Origin: Haliclystus octoradiatus | Taxonomy: Eukaryota; Cnidaria; Staurozoa; Stauromedusae; Haliclystidae | Length of the DNA stretch: 64,000 bases | Reading direction: 5' to 3' | Assembly: GCA_916610825.1 (NCBI GenBank) | Contig: OU744454.1 | Location: 4,053,821 to 4,117,820 of the forward strand | Shown: positions 12,601-23,400 of the stretch, piece after piece | How the letters are laid out: each line of letters starts with the position of its first letter | How positions within the stretch are numbered: the stretch's first letter is position 1 | Position numbers and translations under genes: made by a program | Notes under the pieces: model-generated | What the model was told of the DNA's origin: nothing | The model's database searches: none | The model's input: the letters and a program-made list of their open reading frames with translations, nothing else

Positions 12601-14412
12601 AGTTCCAACGGTTCCTATTTTATCGAGCTCTACTTTAGTTCAATCACTAAGACAACTCTCACATTTTAAAATAGGAGTTTACCAACATTGGTATTTTGAC
12701 TTGATGGCATAAAAGTTTTATTACCTGCTCTTATGTAATACAATCAAACCTGTCATAATGGTCACCTCTTTACAGCGGCCACATGTCTATAATGGTCACT
12801 CTATTATTGCAATGTCCAAAATAGTATTTTCTATTGAATTAACCCTGTATTTGTAGGCCACCTTCATATGGTGGTCAATGTATCTACTTCTCATAGCTGG
12901 ATGTTATATACAGGTTTCACTGTACTAGATTATTCTTGTTCTTACAGAAGGTAAGAATGAACCCTGTATATAAAGGCCACCTGCATATAGTGGTCAATTA
13001 ATCTACTTCTCATAGCTGACTGTTGCATACAGGTTTTATTGTACTAGATTATTCTTGTTCTTACAGAAGGTAAGAATGAACCCTGTATATAAAGGCCACC
13101 TGCATATAGTGGTCAATGTATCAACATCTCATAGCTGGCCGTTATATACAGGTTTCACTTCACCCAATTTTTGTTTTCAGGTTTTGTCCTATTTTGATGA
13201 AGATCTTAGCAAACGTGACGAGCAATCACTTGGCGTTGACACTGTTATGGATATCATAGATGATGGTCTTTCTAAATGGCCATCTGATAAACTAACTGTG
13301 AGCATTTTATTCATTCTTTACTATTTTATATAGGGATCCAAACAGCATATTGATATTAAGGCAATCAAACCAGTGATAACAGGTCTGTCGCCTCTTATCT
13401 TAGTATTTCACATGTCGATAATGATCTTATAAGGTCTGGAATTGACTTGCTCCAAGTCTCACTTATTTTTATTGACGATTTTGATATGTTGGTAAGTGGT
13501 AATATCCCGCTTACCAACCATCAAATATCGGCACATCAAAGTAAGTGGGACTTGGAGCCAGTCAAGGCCTGGAATTTTTAACTAGGTTTCCTGAATGCAA
13601 TTCAATCAGAAAAAAGGCAATAAATTTTGAATTTTATTACTTAAGTTCCAGACCTGTTTTTACGACGACTGAATAAGTAGTTTTTAAGAAATATGCATTT
13701 GAAAATGACACTTTCAAATCTTGAAAACAATTTAATTTTGAGTTTTTTAATATGTTTAAAATAATATTCCTTGAAATTGTAAACCAGTGAATTTATACCT
13801 AGAAAAAAAATAAAATAAATGTAGTTTTTTTTTAGGAAACAGGTTTTTCGATATGATGGGCAAGCTATCTATAATTTTTATTTTTTGGCGATTTTACACT
13901 ATAGAGGCACTTTTACCTGGCCATTAGCCAATATCAGTATTGCGACTGATACCAAAAGCTTAAAAGTATCGTGAATTTTCATAGCTTTTTCATGATATTT
14001 TCACATTTCAATATCGTGAATACGAATGTTTTCATGGCTGAAAAATTTATCGTGTTCACTTTTTTACATTTTTATACTGTTTTCACGACACGCACATTCA
14101 TGGCATTTTCATGATGTTGATAATGTAGAGGACAATAAACTGACTTCGCAGTAAGAGCTTAATCAATAAAGGGTTTATAAACACAGGTTGTCGTCGCTTG
14201 AAAATCATCTATGTTACAAATTTAAAGAGTTTTCAAATTACATTTTGTATTTTCAGAAATTACCTGATCTTAAATTCAAATACGTAGAGGAAGACAGCGC
14301 GGAAGAATTTTTTGTTCCTTATGTTTGGTCATTGGTTTATAAATCATCGATATTATTTTGGAATACAGATAAAATTATGTTGTTTCATATGTCAACTGAA
14401 AGTGTGTCATAA
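649..14412 (+). CDS. DYM: Dymeclin, C-terminal ~551 residues, 14 exons; 5' end outside the window
   Basis: Coding exons: 649-773, 1960-2029, 2606-2731, 3496-3602, 3848-4021, 5045-5117, 6842-6944, 7640-7765, 8411-8524, 9937-10031, 10974-11061, 11671-11853, 13181-13297, 14257-14412 (stop TAA at 14410). All are GT-AG and their phases join without a shift. Dymeclin is a peripheral Golgi protein needed for Golgi organisation and trafficking; human loss causes Dyggve-Melchior-Clausen dysplasia. Recognition rests on conserved blocks: [11 protein letters not shown] (from 3849), [55 protein letters not shown], and the C-terminal [13 protein letters not shown] followed by [16 protein letters not shown]. 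The known family is about 670 residues, so roughly 110 residues, including the start and any myristoylation site, lie to the left. The protein is helical, with no signal peptide or obvious membrane anchor in this part. The end, [10 protein letters not shown], differs slightly from the vertebrate tail. I see no frameshift or premature stop. Confidence 0.95.
1659..1827. mobile_element. TA-flanked MITE (mariner/pogo type, TTAATATCCC subfamily)
   Basis: Starts CAGTTGAACTTGCTTAATATC and ends GATATTTACCGAGTTTGACTG, inverted copies of each other, with TA on both sides. CAGT...ACTG ends with a TA target are typical of Tc1/mariner/pogo MITEs. Related fragments lie near 41130-41235, 60034-60110 and 63500-63662. 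Confidence 0.75.
2839..3003. mobile_element. hAT-like MITE, family 2, diverged copy
   Basis: Begins CAGGGTCCGGCAATTTTGG and ends CTTTTTTCAGACCCTG. The 8-bp flanks share only the first four bases, so the copy is old. Further diverged members start near 8549 and 23907. Confidence 0.6.
4748..5008. mobile_element. Foldback MITE, GTCAAAGACTA family, copy 1
   Basis: Two long arms face each other: TGCAGTCAAAGACTATGCAT...GCGATCATCAG on the left and CTGATGATCGCATAA...GTAGTCTTTGACTCCA on the right. An outer part, TCTAATAGCAG...TTGACAGAGC, precedes the hairpin as in the other copies. It could fold into a hairpin of about 80 bp. Confidence 0.75.
5166..6150. mobile_element. Foldback MITE, copy 2, split by a 727-bp insertion
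   Basis: The left arm and centre run to 5375 and the end of the right arm resumes at 6103 (AGAATGTGTATTCTTTGACTC). AGAAT occurs at both break points (5371-5375 and 6103-6107). The insert 5376-6102 begins with its own perfect-looking hairpin. Confidence 0.7.
5376..5568. repeat. Long hairpin (GGGTTACCACAT...ATGTGGTAACCC)
   Basis: Arms of about 85 bp: AGGGTTACCACATACTTGC...GTTGGGAGACACGAGTGAAGC against GCTTCCTGAGTGTCTCCCAAC...GCATGTGGTAACCCTTTT. The loop carries AAAAAATCACGAG, which recurs with other stems near 24900-25000 and 32800-32960, suggesting a wider family sharing a GAGACAC/ATCACGAG core. Confidence 0.7.
7391..7575. mobile_element. GTTCATGAAC foldback element, full-length copy
   Basis: Begins CCCCTGTGAAAAACAGTTCAGG and ends CCTGAACTGTTTTTCACAGAGG. 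Between are runs of GTTCATGAAC or its variants and the inner motif GAATGGCCCCAA mirrored as TTGGGGCCATTTAA. Nearly the whole element is a palindrome. It lies in a DYM intron; no coding capacity. Confidence 0.8.
9039..9605. mobile_element. TA-flanked MITE (AAACCTGTTATAACGGTCACC family) interrupted by a SINE
   Basis: Left part 9039-9104 and right part 9478-9605 are the two halves of a mariner-type MITE with ends CAGTCAAACATG and CAGGTTTCACTG and TA at both borders. The SINE below sits between them. Other copies are listed separately; the family is the commonest MITE in the window. Confidence 0.85.
9105..9477 (+). mobile_element. tRNA-derived SINE, complete, with 10-bp target duplication
   Basis: The head has an A-box-like TTAGCTCAGATGG (9111) and a B box GGTTCAAATCC, as in tRNA genes. 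It is followed by a body with AAATGAGTACCATCTGAGGATGG, resembling the conserved tail shared with L2-type LINEs, and a T-rich end. The direct repeat ACTCTTGCAA at 9095-9104 and 9478-9487 marks a retroposition event into the MITE. Confidence 0.85.
10328..10424. mobile_element. MULE-like MITE with 9-bp target duplication, copy 1
   Basis: Ends TTGACTTGCTCCAAGTCTCAC and GGGACTCGGAGCCAGCCAA are inverted copies. The flanks AACTCAGCC (10319-10327) and AACTCAGTC (10425-10433) form a 9-bp repeat with one difference. Confidence 0.7.
10591..10799. mobile_element. hAT-like MITE, family 2, inserted in a SINE
   Basis: CAGGGTCCGACAAAGTCCGG at the left and TTTTGTCAAACCCTG at the right, with the perfect 8-bp repeat ATCGTGGC (10583-10590 and 10800-10807). 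Confidence 0.85.
12029..12213. mobile_element. TA-flanked MITE (CAGTGTAACCCGCTT family)
   Basis: Ends CAGTGTAACCCGCTTAAG and GAAGCGGGTTACACTG are inverted copies, flanked by TA. A second good copy is at 39685-39869. Confidence 0.85.
12741..13160. mobile_element. AAACCTGTTATAACGG-family MITE plus tandemly duplicated right half
   Basis: A full copy (12741 to about 12922) is followed by two tandem copies of its right half joined by a short linker, TACTAGATTATTCTTGTTC. The period is 119 bp. Each linker contains TTACAG AAG GTAAGA, at 12942-12956 and 13061-13075. Confidence 0.75.
13442..13565. mobile_element. MULE-like MITE with 9-bp target duplication, copy 2
   Basis: Ends TTGACTTGCTCCAAGTCTCAC and GTGGGACTTGGAGCCAGTCAA are mirror images. 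Flanks GGTCTGGAA (13433-13441) and GGCCTGGAA (13566-13574) are a 9-bp repeat with one mismatch. Confidence 0.75.
13936..14115. repeat. TTTTCATGG/CCATGAAAA interspersed repeat
   Basis: A stretch rich in TTTTCATGGC and CATGATATTTTCACA, also seen at 3665-3745, 10165-10255, 31913-32135 and 39266-39450. The last two keep facing ends around CCAACATCAAAACCATG and TCATGGTTTTTGTGGC, so it is probably another MITE family. Confidence 0.5.
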
Positions 14413-15944
14413 AGGAAGAAGAAGAATACAAATAGCACATGTAAGTATTGAAATAGTCGCTTTAGTTGTACGTAAAATCCGGCAACAACGGTTCCGGATT
14501 TAACGGTTTTCTGTGAATAACAGTAAGCCAAAAAAGTATGAGAAAGAGTAATTTACGGTCAAACTTTGCCAAATATTTACCACTAACAACGGATGCTGCC
14601 AAAACCGGTAAAATGGTTTGTCTCCCTATAGCGTACCGTTATTGCCGGATTCAACTGTATTTTTTTATATTTGTAAAAAAATTGAGTTTTGTATTTAGAT
14701 GGTAAGTTAACAAGGGGTATCCGATCGGATTGTGTAAAACTTCTGTATTTTTTTATCATTGCAAAGCATGAACTCCTTCGATCCACATAGTTATACAGAT
14801 TACGAATCGTCATTGCCGGATCCGTCATGGTATACGGATCGATCAAATGCCTGAAGTTTTATATGGAACAACCAATAACTTTTCATCAGTTTAACTCCCT
14901 ATTGCTCCTATCACAGATAAGCATTCGTTTCATCAGTGCGATGCTACGGTCATATCTTGAATGTACAGTATCTTGATAATGATTCGCTTGTCCAATCTTA
15001 GCCTGTGTGCAGATTAAAGTGTTTTTTAAAACGTTTTAGCTTGTACGCAGGTTAATCTGATCTGAAAATCAATCGTTATTCTAAATCTGATAATATCACG
15101 GCGGGTACACTAATTTACCGAATCGTTATTATATATTTTTCGAAGTAATTTTTAGCGATAATTTATTTTAGTTTTTTACTCGTAGCATTACTGACTCTCT
15201 ATCAAACTAATTAGTGTAATAATGTTTCTATGTTTTGTGTTATTTTCTTTTAGAAATATATGAAATGAAATCGAAGTCTGGAAGAGAATGTACCCTTCTT
15301 CGTTTGAAATGATTGACACAAACGGGATAATAATAATAAATTCCTGGAATAAATACTTTACCATTATCTCGACTTGAAACCTTTTGTTGTGATAATGTCT
15401 TTATGTATTACAATAAATATTATCTATGGATAGCTCAACTATGGCTCACCTATATACCCAACTGCACATAAAAGAACTTGTTACAATTTATTACAATATT
15501 ATTTATTCTTTACTATCTTTACTAAACTTTTAACTCGTGTAATGATCTCAATGTATATCACTATTGGATAAAGGAAGGAAAAGAAACACAATATATTTTA
15601 TAGCTTAAAATGATGTTACTTATTTGTATTTTTTGTAGTTTCCCTTTTTGCACAATTATTTGCTATGTAAACTTTGCTGCGAAACTTATAACGTCAAATA
15701 TATCCTCTCTACATCTTGGTAAAATTTATTCATTCGCAATTACATCTAAAATTTTCTATCGAATTAGTCTGAAAACCTACTTAAATGACTACTTTTAATA
15801 TTAATTCAAATCCCGCGAGCGTAAAATCTACATTTTGCTTCGATCTCAAAATTATCAGCCGTTGTCAGTAGTAACCAATTCCCATGACGATCATATTCGT
15901 TGTTATTGTTCGAGCCCAGGTTCCATAATGGTTCGAAATTCAAA
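14413..15944 (+). other. DYM 3' UTR and DYM-CFAP44 intergenic region
   Basis: After the DYM stop there is a GTAAGT donor at 14442 and a TTTTAG acceptor near 15254, so a 3' UTR intron is possible. AATAAA at 15335-15340 and again near 15413 are candidate polyadenylation signals. A decayed MITE (about 14464-14660, with inverted ends around CCGGCAAYAACGGT) sits inside. The CFAP44 promoter and 5' UTR must lie in the last few hundred bases or begin in this region; I see no convincing TATA box or CpG-rich segment. Confidence 0.6.
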
Positions 15945-17421
15945 ATGTCGGATGACGAGAGCAAATCTGAAATTCAGAGTTCGAATGATAGTAGCGAAGC
16001 TACGCGAAGTAAGTCGTTCGTAAACGCAACGCATAAGCTGAAGAAAAAAGCGCTTGAGCAATTAACGTTTTCGGAGACAGCACTAGGAAAACAGGAGACA
16101 GATACTAGTGGCTCCCAAGAAACTGTATCTCAACAAGAAGAAACAAACTTTTCAAAATCCGAGGAGTTATTAAATAAGAATCCTTCTGAAGAAACAGAAG
16201 ACAAGTCTAGTAGATCATGTAATGATGAAAAAATATTGGTGAACAATAATAATTCCTTTTCTAAAGAAAGTCTTGGTAGTAGAGAAAACGCTGATGATAC
16301 AGTCCACCTAAAAAGTGACAAAGTTTTTGGCAAACAAGTTAAAAGCGACAATTATTTATCAACAAAACGTACATCCTTGGAAACAGTAGATAAATATCTG
16401 GTAGATAGCAATACAGTATTGAATAATGGTCTTACTTCACCTGTTGATGAATCAAATAAATTTCATGATGAAGTTGTAAGTTCTTCTGCTTCAAGTACAT
16501 CAAAAGAAGTAAAATTGTCTGAAACTGATATTAAAAAAACAATTAGTTTAGTTGATAACAAACAAGGTGGTATTGCTAAAGATTTAAAAGAAAATAAAGA
16601 GTCTTATGATATAGCCCAACGAAGGCAAGCTAGTGAAAGAAATCTTGATGTAACAGAAGCAAGTCAAGAATTAATTGGAAATAAAGAAAACAATTATTTG
16701 GTTGATAAATCAGATTTTATAGATACACATATAGATTCTGAAATGAATAATGAGGAAAAAGATGCCGAGACAAATGATGAGAATGGAAATAAAATGAGTC
16801 AGGAAACAACTGAAAAGAATAACTCTGATAAGTTGGACCCTGTACATCAGAGTTCTGCTACTCAGTTAGATTCTGAAGCTACATTGCAAAATTCTGACAT
16901 GGAGGGTTCTTCTTATGCAGAAAATCCTGACTCTGCTTCAGTTGGCTCTTCTACTGCAATCTCACAAGAAGACAATATACAATCTTCAACAGCTATAAGA
17001 AGTAATTCAGAGATTGATGCCACGCCTGTAGCTGATAAATTGCAAGAAAAAGACATTAGAACTGAAGCAATTAGTAATGAAAACGAAGAACTCGATAATG
17101 ACAAAAATAACAATGTGAATAACAATAGCGTTGTCACTTCTGGCCCTGTTAGTGAACAGGATAATGAGCAAGTTAAAACTCCAGATGATGATAATTTGGT
17201 TTGTGAAACAGGAGAAATGTCTGATAAAGTAGATTTAGATAAATCAATATCGAAAAACTCAAATACAAATCAGAAATTTGATCCGAGTAAAATTCAGATA
17301 AACAATTTGGATGCAGAGGACACGTCAGTCAACTCAATGCCAGACCTAAAAACAGTTGAAATAGCTAAAGAAGAGAATGGAAATATGAATGCTGAAGAGG
17401 AAAATATTTCATCCAATAATG
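15945..17421 (+). other. CFAP44: CFAP44 exon 1: ~490-residue disordered, acidic N-terminal extension
   Basis: This single 1477-nt exon encodes a Ser/Asn/Glu/Asp-rich stretch with many S-x-E and S-x-D sites, no hydrophobic core and no recognisable domain. It ends in phase 1 and is followed by the short exon 17916-18015 ([10 protein letters not shown]), where similarity to the known CFAP44 N-terminus begins. Human CFAP44 is about 1850 residues, so most of the extra length here comes from this exon. An in-frame TTG codon at 15900 leads into the same frame, but the ATG at 15945 in context CAAAATGT is the natural start. The exon may be lineage-specific; its role cannot be inferred. Confidence 0.8.
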
Positions 17422-20400
17422 GTAAGTATATGTATACGATGTAATCAAAATAAATTGAGACCTGTATATAGCAATCATCTTCTTAAGGATAAATTGACCA
17501 CTATAGACAGGTGGATTTTATGTAGGAACTAATTCAATAATATAAGTCAAATCTGTTATAACAACCACCTCTATACAGCAGTCACCTGTCTCTATAGTGG
17601 TTGCTCTTGCAAGACCACCGTGGCAGGTTTGACTGTGTTCAGAGTAATTATATTTGTGATCAGCACCAGCATGAATTTTAAATTGATACATTACATCAAT
17701 GATTACCCAACCCAAATAGTCGCTATACCCATTACCAAGACATTTATTGAATGAATTCCAAATACATAAAATAGATTCCAAATACTTGATACAAAATTAC
17801 CAATTGAAATCGGAGTGTCAATATTTGCAATATGTTGAAGGTAATTTTCAAGATATTATTACATTGAAAATGAAGTTATAAATTTATAATACAAATGAAT
17901 TGATATTTTACGCAGTTGGAAAAGATGACAATGATGAACAACGTTATGATGTGTCAGATTTTGTTTCAAAACCAAAAACAACTGGAAATATACCTAATAA
18001 TGCAATTACTCTATAGTATCCTTTTCGACATTATCATCACATGTGTGCACTTGTAGCTCAGTGACAAATTGTCCACGCTCTGTGCGGGAGACCAGGGTTC
18101 GATTCCTTGTCAGGACACACATGTGTATCGGTAGTAATCATTTGTATACCGTATGTAGATTTGTTATAAATAATGTCCCCCATTAAACAAGAACTTGTGC
18201 TTACAAGATGAATCTCAGTCATTGGTTGACTTTAAAACGTACTATTATTATTATATCATTAGCTAATGGCAGTAATATGTTCTGGATCTAATTAGTCACG
18301 GGAGAGCGGCAGTCATAATGGGTCACGGTCCCATTATTGACCTGTGGTCTAGGGTGATTGGGAGATGCATACATGGAAACATTTCATTGTAAAGACGGTT
18401 CATGAACAGTTCATGAAATTTGGGACCATTTAATGTTTTCATGAACTCCCCACAAATTTTTATTTCCATGAATTTATCCCCTAAGTTTATGAAAAATTCA
18501 TGGAGTCAGAAAACGTTTTCGTGGGGACACTGTTGTAGTATTTGAGCAACCAATCATTAAGTGCTTATATGCTTCAAGCAACCAAGCATCCTGCTATTTT
18601 GTAACTTACCACAACGTAAGAATTCCGATGGAGAAATATTGTAAATTATATTATTATTCTTTAATATTTTAAAAGTCATTCGTTTGGGTTTCAATGTAAG
18701 AAAAGAAAGAATTTGCAAATGTTTGATAATGGAAAACTGTTATTCTTCAGTGGAAATCTTGTACATATTTTGTGTATTAAAACTGGAGAAATGAGTTACC
18801 TTCGAAGTCTAAGTGGAGGCGGTATTGGTGCAGTAAGGGTGAGTGTATTAATTGAATCATTGTCATTTCTATTTATTCCCTGAGATTTGCATCTCATCAT
18901 CTGTTCACACATCTTTATGATGTTCATGAACAGTTCTCATGCATTTCATGGAAATTGGGCCAAATGTCCTGCAAGCTTTGTCACCTCAATGGCTGTGTTA
19001 TCAGCTCCCCTGCGAAAAACAATTCAAGAGTTCATGGATAGTTCATGAACAGTTCATAAAAATTGGGAACATTTAACGTTCATGAACTGTTCAGGGGCTC
19101 AGATGGCAAAGAACTCGACTAAAAGTTTTGATGGTCTATGGCTCAAATCTCCATAGAATTTTGAGCTCTGCAGGTTAAGTCAACCTACAGAACTGTGGCT
19201 TACCGATGCACGTTGACAATCAAAGTTAATATTCAAAATACTATTTCAAATTGACCAAAAACAAAGGAATTCCATACAAGATTCACAGTATTCTGCTGTA
19301 TTGAGTCACGTAACTTATGCATCCAAATCAACAATATTTATTTCATATCTCTCATACATCAACCTGTTTTGATGACATAGCGCAAACCCATTACGATCTT
19401 CTACACATATGCAAAGTGTAATTTTCCAATATTTAGCATTGATTTAAATGGAAATATCTTCTTTAGGTTCATCCCGCTGGAAATTATTTTGCTGTAGCAG
19501 AAAACGGTTGTTTTCCAGATGTTGTCATTTATGAATATCCATCATTGAAAATGAATCATTTACTTAAAGAAGGAACAGAAAAATCTTATGTATGCGCTGA
19601 TTTCTCTCCTGATGGTGAAAAACTTGCAACGGTTGGATCAAATCCAGATTATATGTTGACAATTTGGGATTGGAAAAACGAAACAACGTTGTTACGCTGT
19701 AAAGCATTTTCTCAAGATGTTTTTAGTATTTCATTTTCACCGGAGATTGATGGACATTTGTGTAGCAGTGGTACTGGACATATCAGGTAAATTAAACATA
19801 GTTCATGAATGTGAAATATGCACAGTTTCAGGAATTTTCTCAGGAAAAAAGAATGTCCAAGACGATAAGATCACCACAACTATCGAGCACTCGTTCGTAA
19901 GAACAAAATATTCAAAAGTTATGTTGTTGTTACGAACGAATGCTCGATAGATGTTGTAATCTTATCGCACTCACTCGTCAAGATAGAACTTTTTACTGTT
20001 TGACACAGTGATTTAATCAGGTAAATATTAGAGGTAAACTCCACGTAAGATTTAACGCAAATCTTTTACACATGCTTTGAAACATCTTAGTTATAAAACA
20101 ATGCCCGGTGACCTGCGGCACCGCAGTCAGCTAACAGACTACACATTTTGCATCACAGGAGAGAAGGAACAACATAAAAAAAATGTGCAATTTGATGTTC
20201 TTGAATTTTCCGTTAATTTTCTGTGAAATTGTTTATGAAATGTTCATGAACTGTATACGAGATGCCTGTGAGTTCATGATCTGCATTATGTCACTTGAGA
20301 TATTAAACTCATTATCAAATCAATATTTATAGGTTTTGGACAATGGCAGAAACTTTCACTGGTTTAAAACTACAGGGTGAAATTGGACGATTTGGAACAA

Positions 20401-23400
20401 CCGAACTATCTGATATAAGTGGTAAGTATATTACTACTTAAAGGGGCAACGTTTTTCAATGGGCTCTACACGCTCAGAGTCACATGCGTGTTTGTCGTTT
20501 GTATTGTTTCTGTATCTGAAATGAGATTGAAACTTGAAATTTGAAGCCATGACTGACATTGATTATTGAATTTATGGTTAAGCTTAATTCAAATTGAGCT
20601 TGTAGCGACGGCTGGTTGATGTTGCTCCTTTAATGTCTGATTTAGTAGAAATATTTCAAGCCATACTGAATTGATTTTGGTAAACATTTCCAAACAAACA
20701 ATCATTAGATGAATGTGACAATATTGTATAAAAATATTCATGCCTGTAGTATGATGCTCAGACATACTGCAATATTTACCTATTTTTACTGACCACCTGT
20801 CTATAGGGTCAATATATCTAGATCTTGTACACGGCTATTGCATCAAGGTTTCATTGTAGATTGAAAAGTGGAATAAAATAAAAAGTTTAAATGATTTGGA
20901 ATGATCTATAATTTTGTTTCCTTAATTTCATCACATACCCTTTTAGGGTTTGTTGAATTACCGGATGGCAAGGTGTTATCTGGTTGTGAATGGGGCAACA
21001 TGCTTTTATGGGATGGTGGTCTTATCAAAGTGGAAGTTAGTCGTAAAGGAAACAAACCATGTCATCAAGGAATGATTGAACAATTCTTTCTTGATGAAGG
21101 AGAACTTATTACAATTGGTAGAGATGGTTATGTAAAGGTAAATAGACCTAATTTTTAAAAAAAAACTAGACACGTGGAAAATGGAGAATTATAGTGATTT
21201 ATCCAGATCATATCGCTACTTCAGAGTCAATCAAAACATTGATCAACACATATTTAGATTAAATAAATCTCAAATTTTACGAAACTTCAGGATTTCCTAT
21301 TGTAGTTTCTATTGCAGCTACAGTTGTTGGTGGCTACATATAACATTGACAAAGGCAGCATTTCTTCTGAATTAATGTACCATGATCCTCTTCTTGTCTG
21401 TTTGATTACATGTGCCACTCTTTGATAAAAGATAATGACATTCGAAAACAATTCTCGAGCATTAAATGATGGACTTTGATGCTTGCCATAGTGCTTCTTG
21501 GATATTTTTTTTTTAGGTTTGGGATTTTGAAAGTATCGATAGTGCTGATGCGGCTGACGTCAATTGTAGATTTGAAATAGAACCAATGTCAGAATTAAAG
21601 GTGAGCATTTATTCAACTTTTTCTTATCGATTTGTAGATTAAATAAAATGAGAATAACCCCTGCGAAAAAAATAGTTGAGTTCATGAACTGTTCATGAAC
21701 TGTTCATGTAAAGTTCATGAACAGCTGATTTAAATTACACCATTTAACATTCAGAATTAATAAAATGAAAAATGCTGTATTCATGCGATAGATAATATAG
21801 TTTACATTGCTATTTTTATGTTTATTCTAGGTTGGTGCCGGAGTACAACTTGTTTCCATGGTGAAATCTCTTGATAAAAATGAATCGACTATGTGGTATG
21901 CACAGGTAATTTTGAGTTGTCATTTAAGATAGGTTGCTAGACATTATGGTTACTAGTAAACTTCTAGGTTGACGTCATATTCTCTTTAAACTTTTGATGC
22001 TGAATAAAGCCAAGTGAGACCAATAATGCTGGTCAAATCCATCAAAAATGTCGAAAAACTCATGAACTATTCATGAACTGGTTGTAAGGTGTTCATGGAC
22101 AGTTTGTAAAGTTTATGAATTATTCATGAATTTTTCATCAACTCAACAAATGATTTTGCAGAGGATGTAAAGCTTTATTTAGAAATCCATTCAAATGACA
22201 AAATTTGTTGATACAGTATAATGATATTGAATTCCAAGATGCGGTGACATTGAGTGATGATGTAATAGTATGAGAATGCAGTATGAGTAGGATTGAGATG
22301 ATGACACAACAGATTGAATTTGAAATATTATTTTTGAGAGTACCAAACAAGGAATAAGTTTACAAGTGTTGAGAAAAAAAATCCATGAGTTCATGAACAG
22401 TTCATGAACATTTTTCGTAGGTTCATAAACAGTCTATGAATGTGATCATGAAAGTGAAATTTCTCAAAAGTTCATGATCAGTTCAACATTTCATGAACAG
22501 TTCATTAACTTTTAGGCAATATCAGGTTCATGAACTCATAAAGATTTTTGACTGAGAAAGTATTGAGAAACAGTATTTACATGAGTTATAATGAATGGAC
22601 GATAATTATTAGCTATGACGTTAGAGGAAGTGACATAATGATTACAACACAAATACAATACTACTACACAAGATGATCATACTTAGTCCTTTGTTATATT
22701 TTGATCGGCAGTATCTGTATCGATCAAATATCAACAACAACAATTAGCTACTCTCCTAAGTTTCATGCTAACCATCAAAACAGTGAAAAAATTTTGTCTT
22801 GTCTGAACTTTTTAGAATGACGACTGACTGGACAATGGGGAGATGTATCCCTATTTTTTTAACCTGGAGTAAGAGAAGTAGACCAATAATTGCCTATATG
22901 TCGTCAAGCTATGATATTCAGATTTATTATCTCATTTATTTCTAGGATGCGGCAGGCGGTATTTGGAAACTTGATTTATCATTCTCTCATACGGTATGGC
23001 ATTATTATTGATACCTTATTAATATATTAGTATCATACTGATATACTACCCCTTCGAAAAACAGTTCAGGAGCTCATGAACAGTTCATGAACCCTCGCAG
23101 GCAGTTCATGAACATTTTATGAAAATTTGGGGCCATTTAACATTCATGAACTGTTTTTGCCGGAGTAGTTATGCATTAGTTAAGGATTAAATCAATAATG
23201 TGAGTGGATGCATTAAGTGACCCATAAACGAGAGTGCTTTGCAATCCCCTGCGCAAAACAGTTCAGAAGTCCATGAACAGTTCATGAACAGCTCATAGAA
23301 GTTGGGGCCATTTAACGTTCATGAACTGTTTTCGCCGGAGTAGTTATGCATTAGTTAAGGATTAAATCAATGATGTGAGTGGATGCATTAAGTGACCCAT

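Noticed and set aside
15900..15944. Upstream start of CFAP44 at a TTG codon
   Set aside because: A non-ATG start is not needed; the ATG at 15945 has an acceptable context and begins MSDDESK.
18043..18115. tRNA gene with TAGCTCAGTG and GGTTCGATTCC
   Set aside because: The acceptor stem does not pair in register and a SINE-like body and tail follow.
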